A DNA stretch of 64,000 nt from Paenilisteria portnoyi (GTDB taxonomy: Bacteria > Bacillota > Bacilli > Lactobacillales > Listeriaceae), in the NCBI RefSeq assembly GCF_014322795.1, contig NZ_JAASTT010000013.1:1-64000 (forward strand), in the 5' to 3' direction. Position numbers and translations under genes: made by a program. Below the pieces are notes generated by a model. It made no database searches and was not told the origin of the DNA. It worked only from the letters and a program-made list of their open reading frames with translations. Below, in pieces: positions 1-7,544 of the stretch (position 1 is the stretch's first letter; every line of letters begins with the position of its first letter).

Positions 1-69
1 AAAAAGCAAGATCGGCTTTTTACTGCGGCCGCTCCAGTTTTTTTCGGAGCTGAACGGGCCGTTTCAGCT
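1..69. terminator. Weak hairpins downstream of purA
   Basis: Two small dyads follow the purA stop. One is AAAAAGC...GCTTTTT at 1-21, with a T-run in both directions; the other is AGCTGAA...TTCAGCT at about 48-69. Either could end purA transcription, but both stems are short and the window edge cuts the context. Confidence 0.35.
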
Positions 70-1359
70 TTATAATCGCCATACACTCTTCACAACATGT
101 GTCTGCGAACGGTCTGGTCCTACAGAGAACATCGAAACCTGAACGCCGGTCAATTGGGCGATACGCTCCATGTAATGACGCGCATTCGCTGGTAAATCAT
201 CGAGCGACTTCACATTCGTAATGTCCTCTTCCCAACCGTCAAGCTCTTCATATACCGGTTTACAACGAGCTAATTCTTTCAAACTCGCTGGGAATTCTTC
301 GATAACCTTGCCATCCAACTCGTACGCGACGCAAACTTGCAATTTCTTAATGCCTGTCAACACGTCCAAAAGCGTCAAGGAAAGATCGGTCAACCCACTC
401 ACACGGCGAGCGTGGCGGACAACAACACTATCAAACCAACCAACACGGCGCGGACGGCCAGTCGTTGTTCCGTATTCACGACCAACTTCACGAATATTAT
501 CGCCAATTTCATTATCAAGCTCCGTCGGGAACGGGCCATCACCAACACGTGTCGTATAAGCTTTTGCAACACCGACAACGTGATTAATTTTAGATGGGCC
601 AACACCGCTACCAATTGTAACGCCACCAGCAATCGGATTACTCGACGTCACAAACGGATATGTACCTTGGTCAATATCCAGCATAACCCCTTGCGCACCC
701 TCAAAAAGAACACGTTTACCATCGTCTAGCGCGTCATTTAACACGACCGATGTATCGCAAACATATTGCTTAAATTGCTGACCATATTCGTAATACTCTT
801 CTAAAATATCTTCTATTTTAAAGCCTTCTAACTCATAGAAACGCTCCAATAAACGGTTTTTCTCTTGTAAGTTATGCTCTAATTTCTCTTTAAAAGCCTC
901 TTTATCCAAAAGGTCCACGATACGAATACCGACACGAGCGGCTTTATCCATGTACGCTGGGCCGATTCCTTTTTTCGTTGTACCGATTTTGTTAGCACCT
1001 TTACGTACTTCATCCGCTTCGTCAATCCGAATATGATACGGCAAAATAACGTGAGCTCGGTTCGAAATACGCAAATTCTCCGTAGTTACGCCTTTTTCGT
1101 GCAAGTAATTCAGTTCCGTCACAAGCGCTTTCGGATCAACAACCATCCCGTTTCCGATAACACTAATCTTCTCTTTGTAAAAAATACCCGATGGAATTAA
1201 GTGCAATTTGTACGTTTCTCCATCAAATTTGATCGTATGGCCTGCGTTATTACCGCCTTGGTAACGCGCGATAGCCTCCGCATTCTCGGAAAGAAAATCC
1301 GTAATCTTCCCTTTTCCTTCATCGCCCCACTGTGTTCCTACAACAACAACTGAAGACAT
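70..1359 (-). CDS. purA: Adenylosuccinate synthetase PurA
   Basis: Catalyses GTP-dependent condensation of IMP with aspartate to adenylosuccinate, the first committed step from IMP to AMP, in the cytosol. The 429-residue length is normal for the family. The N-terminus carries the phosphate-binding loop [11 protein letters not shown] (residues 8-18) with the catalytic Asp, followed by the conserved [17 protein letters not shown] (about 127-137) and the arginine-rich [12 protein letters not shown] (about 299-310) are the IMP and aspartate-binding segments. In Listeria monocytogenes purA directly follows dnaC(B); here about 12 kb of accessory genes separate them. A SigmaA promoter and a PurR-box pair lie upstream, so purine-responsive control is likely. 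Confidence 0.98.
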   Translation of the reverse strand: MSSVVVVGTQWGDEGKGKITDFLSENAEAIARYQGGNNAGHTIKFDGETYKLHLIPSGIFYKEKISVIGNGMVVDPKALVTELNYLHEKGVTTENLRISNRAHVILPYHIRIDEADEVRKGANKIGTTKKGIGPAYMDKAARVGIRIVDLLDKEAFKEKLEHNLQEKNRLLERFYELEGFKIEDILEEYYEYGQQFKQYVCDTSVVLNDALDDGKRVLFEGAQGVMLDIDQGTYPFVTSSNPIAGGVTIGSGVGPSKINHVVGVAKAYTTRVGDGPFPTELDNEIGDNIREVGREYGTTTGRPRRVGWFDSVVVRHARRVSGLTDLSLTLLDVLTGIKKLQVCVAYELDGKVIEEFPASLKELARCKPVYEELDGWEEDITNVKSLDDLPANARHYMERIAQLTGVQVSMFSVGPDRSQTHVVKSVWRL

Positions 1360-1418
1360 CTAAACACCTCATTTAATTGGTCTTTTAAGCTCGGTTTCGC
1401 AAGCTTTTTCCACTACTA

Positions 1419-1447
1419 ATTGTACCGTTTGTCTTGGCAATAGTCAA
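1419..1447 (-). promoter_or_regulatory. SigmaA promoter of purA
   Basis: On the minus strand TTGACT (1442-1447) and TACAAT (1419-1424) are separated by 17 nt, a near-consensus vegetative promoter about 60 bp upstream of the purA start. Confidence 0.7.
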
Positions 1448-1450
1448 TGA

Positions 1451-1494
1451 ATTATCGAACGTTTTAAAATAATGCACCTAGATTGTTCGGTTAC
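1451..1494. promoter_or_regulatory. Candidate PurR box pair
   Basis: Two half sites with a CGAAC core face each other: ATTATCGAACGTT (1451-1463) on the plus strand and GTAACCGAACAAT on the minus strand (1482-1494), 18 nt apart. The Bacillus PurBox is AWWWCCGAACWWT, arranged as an inverted pair with about 16-17 nt between boxes. The position just upstream of the purA -35 fits PurR repression. Called by motif only. Confidence 0.55.
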
Positions 1495-1655
1495 TAGGAA
1501 TGTTGCATACTTACCTTTCACGTTTCATAACAAAAACGTAAGAAATGTCACATAAACTGTCACACGAATCGAGGGTAGCCTCTCCTGAAATCGGATAATA
1601 TGGTTGTAAGAGCTAAGAAATCGGCTCAATATTTTTTAGGAGTTGGATAAAAAAC

Positions 1656-2231
1656 ATGAAAAAATTATTACTTATTAGCGCAATCCTAGGCGGACTTTTG
1701 GTGGTCTTATCTGGTTGTATTTTTGATAAAGCGGAGGGGATTGTTCTGTTCGGAAATCAGGAGAAGGTGCAACAAGCGATTGATAGCAATAAGAAAAATG
1801 TCGATTCATTCCAAATTTATGAGACGAAACAAGATAAGCAGGACGATACCTTAACCGTGTTCTTAAAAAGATCTGATGCAAAAAAAATGCAAAAACAGCA
1901 AGCTTTCACGAAAATTATTAGTTCAGATAAAACAGAAGCCTTGAAGGAACTACCTGCCACAAACGGGAAAATGCTATTGCTGGCAAAGGATACCGCGTCG
2001 GAAACTTCGGTTGGCGGGAAGAAAGTGCCTGTCATATATGGCGGCAATATTACGTTTGGAGACACACGTGCTTATGCAGACAGTATTGTACTCGTACCCG
2101 ATGATCTTTGGGATAGCATCCACGCCAATCGCGAAAGTGTTGCGACGGTCATTATGAAAAAAGATGCTGCGGAATACTTGCCTGATTTTAAAGATGTCGA
2201 CCGTGCGCAGTTGGCTAACTTGGAAAAATAG
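1656..2231 (+). CDS. Uncharacterised lipoprotein
   Basis: The 191-residue product starts with a type II signal peptide ending in the lipobox LSGC (Cys21), so it should be lipidated and held on the outer face of the membrane. The mature part is mixed alpha/beta and hydrophilic with no catalytic motif I recognise; a segment near YGGNITFGDTRAYADSI (about 129-145) looks conserved-protein-like and resembles Bacillus lipoproteins of the BA_5634 type (weak recall). It is a single gene, with an AGGAG site upstream and a strong terminator just after the stop. Confidence 0.75.
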   Translation: MKKLLLISAILGGLLVVLSGCIFDKAEGIVLFGNQEKVQQAIDSNKKNVDSFQIYETKQDKQDDTLTVFLKRSDAKKMQKQQAFTKIISSDKTEALKELPATNGKMLLLAKDTASETSVGGKKVPVIYGGNITFGDTRAYADSIVLVPDDLWDSIHANRESVATVIMKKDAAEYLPDFKDVDRAQLANLEK

Positions 2232-2232
2232 T

Positions 2233-2268
2233 GAAAAAGAGGTTATCGCCAGCGATAACCTCTTTTTC
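2233..2268. terminator. Bidirectional terminator
   Basis: GAAAAAGAGGTTATCGC pairs perfectly with its complement, with a T-run on both strands. It separates the plus-strand lipoprotein gene from the convergent YjbR-like gene. Confidence 0.9.
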
Positions 2269-2627
2269 TAGCCTTCTATCTCTTTTTGACGGTATTTCGG
2301 GAGTTTTCGTAAGACTTGTTCGTACCCATGTGCTAATAGTTTAGCAAGAAATTCCGCGTTATTCTCTTCGTCTAGCACTACCGACACCCAATGCGACTTA
2401 TTCATATGGTATCCTGGGACGATCGCGGGATTCTCTGCTCGCAAAACTTCGCCTTGATTCGGCTCCACTTTAACGGTTAAAATATTGCGGCCTTCTTTGT
2501 TCGTTCCAAGCATCGCAAATATTTTTTCACCTACAAAAAAGCGATCTGCGCCCCACTCTGCTTTATAATCATGTGTTGCGCCTTTCAAACTTAGCGCTGC
2601 CTCATGAATCGTTGGATACTTCGCCAT
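2268..2627 (-). CDS. MmcQ/YjbR family protein
   Basis: A 119-residue protein of the MmcQ/YjbR (double-wing DNA-binding fold) family. Diagnostic features are the central VGEKIFAMLG strand pair, the LTVKVEP segment and the YHMNKSHWVSV motif. Function in this family is unclear; some members were suggested to bind DNA. I chose the ATG at 2627, which has AGGGG 8 nt upstream, over a GTG three codons earlier. It is first in a row of small minus-strand genes that are probably not functionally linked. Confidence 0.8.
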   Translation of the reverse strand: MAKYPTIHEAALSLKGATHDYKAEWGADRFFVGEKIFAMLGTNKEGRNILTVKVEPNQGEVLRAENPAIVPGYHMNKSHWVSVVLDEENNAEFLAKLLAHGYEQVLRKLPKYRQKEIEG

Positions 2628-2674
2628 TCTTATCACCCCTTACACTTCTAATTCGAGCCCTCGTCCCACCTGAT

Positions 2675-3022
2675 TCATATTGGATTCCTGACGACAACTT
2701 CTCGGCAAAATTTAAACAACTCCGGAATCGCGTCCTCATCCGCAAACTTCACTTTTACGCACCCTTTGCCGAATTTCGCATGAGGCAACCGGTTTTTCAT
2801 CTCTAAAACTAACTCAAAATCCAACGTATGTACCGAAAAATGAGTTTTTGCATTAGAAAACGCGATGTACTGCTTTCCAAATTTGAATGTCGGAATTTGA
2901 TAGGAGATTTTCTCTTCAAAATCAGGATAATTCTCGCGCATGAACGAGACAAATATCATTGTCCATTTTCGCTGCTCCTCCGTTTCCAAATTCGCCATAT
3001 ACTGATCAGTCGTTTCAACCAT
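2675..3022 (-). CDS. DUF1801 (YdhG-like) domain protein
   Basis: A 115-residue cytosolic protein with the DUF1801 fold. The family pattern is seen in the YQIPTFKFGKQYIAFSNAKTHF region (about 42-63), where a basic/aromatic strand follows P-T-F, and in the C-terminal FAD/E-D-A-IP helix. Bacillus YdhG-type members have been called iron chaperones, but direct evidence is thin. GGAGG lies 7 nt before the ATG. Confidence 0.75.
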   Translation of the reverse strand: MVETTDQYMANLETEEQRKWTMIFVSFMRENYPDFEEKISYQIPTFKFGKQYIAFSNAKTHFSVHTLDFELVLEMKNRLPHAKFGKGCVKVKFADEDAIPELFKFCREVVVRNPI

Positions 3023-3037
3023 TCAAATTCCTCCAAA

Positions 3038-3751
3038 TTATAGTTTTATCGTGTCGTGTTTGCCCCTAATCTGCTCCGTATAAAACACGGCACTCGTCGT
3101 CTGGAAATACGGGCCGATAAAGAGTAATATAACCGTAAAGATAATATTCGTAATCAACATCAATGCCTGATTTTCCGTCGTCACACCTGTAATCAGCAAA
3201 ACAATCGGGATGATGAACCAGACGACGAAGCTAAGCTGAATGGAAAACAATTTCGCTTTGGCCCCGTTCATGCGTTCTCGACTAAGCGTTATCGCATCAA
3301 GAGCGCCAAGTTCAGGATTATCGCGCATCAATCGAAACGTCTGTGAATAACTAAATGTTTTTATGATTCCTGGTACAATAAACAATAATGTCCATAAACC
3401 TGTAAAAATCGTGATAAGCAGGCTCGCCACGAAATAGCGTGTGTAGTTCTGCTTCGTGAATACCTCTAATATTTCGCGCCAGCTCGGTCTTTGTTCATCC
3501 GCAATTCGCAGGAAAAACCACTGAATCGAAGCCATAAGTGGTAATACTATAAAAATATAAAATAACCACATAATTGCGGCAATGAGTAGAGTATGCGGCA
3601 AGAACGTGCTGATTGTAGGTACCGAGAAGCCAACCCCGTTATACTCCGTCCGATACACCCCAGCCTGATCCGAGATAAACTCATACACCAACCAAACAAT
3701 TACTGAATAAAAATAAACTCCTACTAAACGTTGCTTTGCGATTTTCTTCAT
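3038..3751 (-). CDS. DUF975 family integral membrane protein
   Basis: A 237-residue polytopic membrane protein with five to six hydrophobic segments. The family signature, residues R-L-M-R-D-N-P-E-L followed by A-I-T-L-S-R-E-R-M-N-G-A-K, lies in the middle. DUF975 proteins are common in Firmicutes and have no established function. It stands 15 nt downstream of the DUF1801 gene's start, in the same direction; co-transcription is possible. Confidence 0.75.
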   Translation of the reverse strand: MKKIAKQRLVGVYFYSVIVWLVYEFISDQAGVYRTEYNGVGFSVPTISTFLPHTLLIAAIMWLFYIFIVLPLMASIQWFFLRIADEQRPSWREILEVFTKQNYTRYFVASLLITIFTGLWTLLFIVPGIIKTFSYSQTFRLMRDNPELGALDAITLSRERMNGAKAKLFSIQLSFVVWFIIPIVLLITGVTTENQALMLITNIIFTVILLFIGPYFQTTSAVFYTEQIRGKHDTIKL

Positions 3752-3937
3752 TATGCAGCTCCCTTACCATCATGTCATTCTGCTGATGTCAACAGTTACT
3801 CTAATTATAACCATTGTACATGCAGTCTGCAATCAAATATTGGAAATTTCATAGAATATTGCTACGACAAAAAAACACCTAACTTCCCATTCGCAGGAAT
3901 TAATTAGATGTTTTATTGGTATTACCCGATTTCGATA

Positions 3938-5599
3938 TTAATCGTTGTCGTATCTATCATCGTCATCGTCGCGATCCGTATCATATTTGTCGTCATCATC
4001 GTAACGATCGTCATCATCGCTGTGATACGTTCCGTTATTGTTAGTTGCATTACCACTAGTAGTAGGTTTTGTTGGTTTCACAGGCGCTGTCGGTGTCGTT
4101 GCTCCCTGAATTACTTCCTTATCAAAACTATACACAACTGAATTCGTCGCGCCAATTTCCAAATCATACTCATAGTTGCCGTTCACAATTGTAATATCGT
4201 ATACTTTACGCCCATTTTCATAATCGACATACGATTTCGTAACTCGTCCGCCACCCGTTTTTCCAAGGGCAATTTGTTGCGCTCTTGCAGCTGAAATTTC
4301 TGTTGCTTTTGGTGTTGTAGCGCTAGTTTTTGGTGGTGTCGTTGTTTTCGGCGTTGTTGTTTGCGCCTTATTATTCGTCGTGGCGTTATTGTTATTAGTT
4401 ACAGTTCTAATTGTCTCTTTTTCGTAACTGTAAATTTTTGAATCGGTTGCGTTAACGTCCATTTCATGCTTCACATTGCCGTTTGTAATCTTAATATCAA
4501 AGACTTTCTTGCCATTTTCATAATCAACTTTCGCGCTCGTAACGGTTCCGCCACCTGATTTTGCTAGTGCGATTTGCTTAGCTTTTTCGATTGTGATTTC
4601 TTTTGCTGGCGTTACTTTGAGTGCAGCGTTTGTTGTTGCCGCTTTTATCGTTTTCTTCTCAAAACTGTAAATCTTTGAATCGGTTGCGCTGATATCCATT
4701 TCGTACTCTGTGTTACCGTTCACGATTTTGATATCATACATTTTCTTGCCATTTTCGTAATCCAAGCTGTATTTCACAATCGTTCCGCCGCCTGTTTCTG
4801 CTAAGGCGATTTGCTTAGCACGTGCCGCTGAAATTTCTGAGGCTTCCGCTTTTTCGCTACCTTGGTTCAAGAATAGGCTTCCTGATAGTACAACTGCCGC
4901 TGCTGTAGCTCCTAGACAAAGTACCGCCACGCCTGCTTTCTTCTTACCTGTATCCATGATTGATGTTAGTCTATTTTTCAATGTTCTCTTGCCCCCATAA
5001 AAATTAGTTGATAGTGCTGTTTGTCTTACATCTTTATTTCTAATCAGGCCAATAATTGCCTCACCATACGTTCTTCGTTTCTCCATGTCTTCACCTGTTA
5101 GCAATGTTTCATCACAAGATTCTTCGCAGTCATTCTGGAACGCTTTCCCCATCAAATATACAAACGGATTGAACCAGTGAATCGCCGTTGCAACTAAAAG
5201 TGCTGCGTTCACCCATAAATCTTTGCGTTTAAAATGCACCAGTTCATGTCGCAAAATGAGAGCCATTTCCTCTGCGTCAATCGGTTTTTCCGGTAATAAA
5301 ATCGTTGGCTTTCGGAAACCAATCAACATCGGACTAATTTCAAATTTACACATGCGTATACCAATATGTTTTGAATCCACCCCTACATTGCGTTTCTCTT
5401 GTTCAAATAATGCTAAAATAGCGGCATCTGTTACTGGCGTTGTCCATCTTTTCACCATTCGCAAAAAGCTATAGTGTTTCCAAATGTTATAGCCAAGAAA
5501 AAGGAGGAATCCTGCAAGCCAAATGCTAAATAAGATGACTGGTAGCGTCCAAAACGGCTCTGCTACTGGTACCACTGTAGTTGCTTCTACCTGGTTCAC
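3938..5599 (-). CDS. M56 (BlaR1/MecR1-type) metallopeptidase fused to three PepSY repeats, N-terminally short
   Basis: The 553-residue product begins in the middle of an M56 transmembrane peptidase. It has one membrane segment (residues 15-40), the zinc site HELVH (about 115-119), a second helix and CEESCDE (about 155-161), then a third membrane helix (about 222-244). The extracellular part holds three PepSY-like repeats of about 70 residues, each with K/Q-Q-IAL-x-K/E-T/S-GGG and Y-D/F-I-K/T-I-V/T-NGN, then a Thr/Pro linker and a C-terminal tail rich in Asp. Typical M56 sensors have about 100 extra N-terminal residues with two or three more membrane helices; here a GTG start at 5599 is preceded by an in-frame stop two codons upstream. 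There is no BlaI/MecI-type repressor next to it. It may therefore be a truncated sensor or a repurposed protease. Asp-rich tail plus PepSY suggests cation binding or protease inhibition outside the cell (inference). Confidence 0.75.
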   Translation of the reverse strand: MNQVEATTVVPVAEPFWTLPVILFSIWLAGFLLFLGYNIWKHYSFLRMVKRWTTPVTDAAILALFEQEKRNVGVDSKHIGIRMCKFEISPMLIGFRKPTILLPEKPIDAEEMALILRHELVHFKRKDLWVNAALLVATAIHWFNPFVYLMGKAFQNDCEESCDETLLTGEDMEKRRTYGEAIIGLIRNKDVRQTALSTNFYGGKRTLKNRLTSIMDTGKKKAGVAVLCLGATAAAVVLSGSLFLNQGSEKAEASEISAARAKQIALAETGGGTIVKYSLDYENGKKMYDIKIVNGNTEYEMDISATDSKIYSFEKKTIKAATTNAALKVTPAKEITIEKAKQIALAKSGGGTVTSAKVDYENGKKVFDIKITNGNVKHEMDVNATDSKIYSYEKETIRTVTNNNNATTNNKAQTTTPKTTTPPKTSATTPKATEISAARAQQIALGKTGGGRVTKSYVDYENGRKVYDITIVNGNYEYDLEIGATNSVVYSFDKEVIQGATTPTAPVKPTKPTTSGNATNNNGTYHSDDDDRYDDDDKYDTDRDDDDDRYDND

Positions 5600-5848
5600 A
5601 TTCGTTTAATTTATTACTATTCATAATTTCTAAAACCACCATTCTAAAATATTCTGTCACTAATTATCATAAAGTAATTTGCGCTAGCTTTCCCTTCATT
5701 AAGGTGACAAAACGCTTACAAAACTTTCATATTTCTACATTTACAACTGGCCTATTGTTTCTAGAGGTAGAGTGCGCTATACTTCTATTATTCAAACAAA
5801 AATGACATGTACAGTTCTACTGATAATACAGAAACGGAGAGATGAATA
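5600..5848. other. AT-rich intergenic region upstream of the M56 gene
   Basis: No gene is visible. It must carry promoters for the M56 gene (minus) and the zinc-ribbon gene (plus), and is where the missing M56 N-terminal coding sequence would be expected; I see no coding remnant there. Confidence 0.5.
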
Positions 5849-6118
5849 ATGGCGAAAACACCACAGTGTCAAAGTTGCGGCATGCCTATGGATAAACCAG
5901 AAGTATTTGGTACCGAAAAAGATGGAACGCGCTCGGAGAAATATTGTTTGAAGTGTTATGAAATGGGGAGTTGGACCAACCCTGACGCAACATTTGATGA
6001 GTTTTATGAAATAAGCTTAAAAGGATTTCAGAAGTCTGACATGAGTAAAGTCGGGAAGTTTTTCCTCAATAAAATGTATACTAAAAAATTCTTGAAAAAA
6101 TTAGAGCGTTGGCGTTAG
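5849..6118 (+). CDS. Zinc-ribbon domain protein
   Basis: A small 89-residue protein with four cysteines in two CxxC pairs, CQSC (7-10) and CLKC (33-36), matching the 'putative zinc ribbon' family found in many Firmicutes. The GMPMD motif after the first pair and the basic C-terminus are also typical. Function is unknown; a zinc-stabilised regulatory or adaptor role is plausible. It has a GGAGAG site upstream of its ATG and stands alone. Confidence 0.8.
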   Translation: MAKTPQCQSCGMPMDKPEVFGTEKDGTRSEKYCLKCYEMGSWTNPDATFDEFYEISLKGFQKSDMSKVGKFFLNKMYTKKFLKKLERWR

Positions 6119-6273
6119 ATCACCAAACCATGAATATCACAAAAGATAAACATAAATCCATCCGATTCAAGTCCCACTATCCTAAATATTTTTCCATTAA
6201 ATGTTTCATCCTTCTTTTAAGGTGGTATTGTCTATTAATAATTTAGAAAATATACTTTGAAGGAGTGATTGTC

Positions 6274-6507
6274 ATGTCTGCCAAGAAAATATCTGAAGCA
6301 ATGTCCCAGCAATACAAGGAGCTTGAAAATGAAAGAATCGTTATGGATGTGTTCATCGACTGTTTCATGACAATGCTCGCACAGAAACAACGGATGGAAC
6401 GAATCCAAAACGAGATTGATCTTGCTCTGGAAACTCAAAATAGACGGCGTTTTTATCGTTTGACTACTCGGATGAAACGATTGCAAGATGAGCAGCTGAG
6501 TATGTAA
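6274..6507 (+). CDS. Small IDEAL-domain protein
   Basis: A 77-residue, helical, charged protein. Residues around QNEIDLALETQNRRRFYRL match the IDEAL domain (I/L-D-x-A-L ... F-x-x-L), a short Bacillales module found alone or attached to proteins such as YpiB; it is thought to mediate protein-protein contacts. The true start is the ATG at 6274, preceded by AAGGAG 8 nt upstream; an earlier GTG at 6265 overlaps that site. Function here is unknown. Confidence 0.65.
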   Translation: MSAKKISEAMSQQYKELENERIVMDVFIDCFMTMLAQKQRMERIQNEIDLALETQNRRRFYRLTTRMKRLQDEQLSM

Positions 6508-6561
6508 TAATAATATCCAAGAAGATGTTTTAAAATTAGGAATAGTTCGATATTATGATAA

Positions 6562-6610
6562 AATTAAGCGAGGTATGGTAACTTGTACAGTGACCACACC
6601 TCGCTTAATT
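6562..6610. terminator. Bidirectional terminator
   Basis: AATTAAGCGAGGT pairs with ACCTCGCTTAATT across a 23-nt loop, between the convergent IDEAL and UspA genes. Confidence 0.8.
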
Positions 6611-7057
6611 CTATTTAACTACCATCACGTTACACGGCGCATGATTGACTACATAAGCCGTTGTTGAGCCGATGAGTCTTCTTTCAAGCGCCCCTCTTCC
6701 TGTCGCGCCGATCACGATTAGATCGCTTTGATTTTCTTTCGCATATTCTACAATGCTTCGTTTCGCGTCGCCATGCACTGCTTCATTTTTGTAAGGAATC
6801 GTTTTATCAAGGTCAGCTGTTATTGTCTCTAATCTTTTTTCTGCCAGCGCTCGGTAGATGTCGTCGATTTCTGGGCGCACATCCAGCTGTAAGTAAAGTT
6901 CATCGTCGTTTGGCATGATTTCCGTTATTACGGTTAGGAAGGTCAGGCTCGCTTTTTCGAATTTCGCAATCCTGACCGCTTCTTGAAATGCGTCCTTCGA
7001 TTGTTCTGACCCGTCAAACGCCACCAAAATTTGCTTTATCTTTGTTTCTGCCATCAT
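6611..7057 (-). CDS. Universal stress protein UspA family
   Basis: A 148-residue single-domain Usp. It starts with the typical ILVAFDGSEQS strand-loop and ends with the ATP-binding signature G-A-T-G-R-G ... G-S-T at about 118-130, followed by CNVMVVK. Such ATP-binding Usps usually form dimers in the cytosol and act in general stress survival; Listeria species carry several copies. It is a single gene with a terminator right after the stop. Confidence 0.92.
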   Translation of the reverse strand: MMAETKIKQILVAFDGSEQSKDAFQEAVRIAKFEKASLTFLTVITEIMPNDDELYLQLDVRPEIDDIYRALAEKRLETITADLDKTIPYKNEAVHGDAKRSIVEYAKENQSDLIVIGATGRGALERRLIGSTTAYVVNHAPCNVMVVK

Positions 7058-7186
7058 ACTTCACTCACTCTCATATTTTATATTAATCTAGACTGCCTGA
7101 ACTGTAGTTGCGCATTGCTTTTCAAATACTATGTCAATTATAGCTCGGCGTTTTGAACTTAGCAAATTCCACCTATATTAAAAATA

Positions 7187-7219
7187 GCGCCCCACTTTGT
7201 AAGCCGAGGCACGTTTTTT
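7187..7219. terminator. Hairpin downstream of the AraC remnant
   Basis: GCGCCCC (7187-) can pair with GAGGCAC through G-U pairs, with T-runs on either side. It follows the AraC-like remnant and suggests that remnant was once a transcribed gene. Confidence 0.45.
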
Positions 7220-7220
7220 G

Positions 7221-7496
7221 TTATTGTACTTTCTCTTTTTTGCGGAAGCCGTTCGGGGTGTAACCTGTATATTTCTTGAATTGTCGGTAAAAATAAGCCC
7301 TGTCCGTGTATCCTGATTCTTCGGCAATTGCTGTCACCGGCTGTTTTGTAGTCATCAGCGCGACTTCACTGAGCATGCGGATGACTTGATGTGGATCACT
7401 TTCGTAAAGATGTGCCTCCATTTCGAAAACCAATGACCTGCGCGCAAGCCCTATGATAAGTCTATTCTTATGTGTTTTGTCTACTTCTAAAATCAC
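7221..7496 (-). pseudogene. Remnant of an AraC-family regulator
   Basis: The 91-residue reading frame keeps only the second helix-turn-helix of the AraC domain: residues V-T-A-I-A-E-E-S-G-Y-T-D-R-A-Y-F-Y-R-Q-F-K-K-Y-T at about 53-76, then TPNGFRKK. The first helix-turn-helix and the whole ligand-binding part are missing, and the first 50 residues do not look like AraC. It lies behind a terminator downstream of the GH127 gene and has no good ribosome site. A complete AraC regulator of this locus is at 11040, so this is probably a decayed paralogue. Confidence 0.6.
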
Positions 7497-7498
7497 AA

Positions 7499-7541
7499 AA
7501 ACGGCCTCGCTCAGACAATCCCATCCGAGTAAAGCCGTTTC
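7499..7541 (-). terminator. Terminator of the GH127 operon
   Basis: On the minus strand AAACGGC...GCCGTTT forms a stem that contains a smaller internal dyad (CTCG/CGAG) and is followed by a T-rich stretch, 4 nt after the GH127 stop. Confidence 0.7.
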
Positions 7542-7544
7542 CTA

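Noticed and set aside
3908-4141. Ile/Val-rich small membrane-like frame on the plus strand
   Set aside because: It is the reverse of the Asp-codon-rich tail of the M56 gene; the hydrophobic look follows from GAT/GAC read backwards.
5601-5848. BlaI/MecI operator or blaI gene near the M56 gene
   Set aside because: No TACA-TGTA dyad of that kind and no repressor frame could be found.
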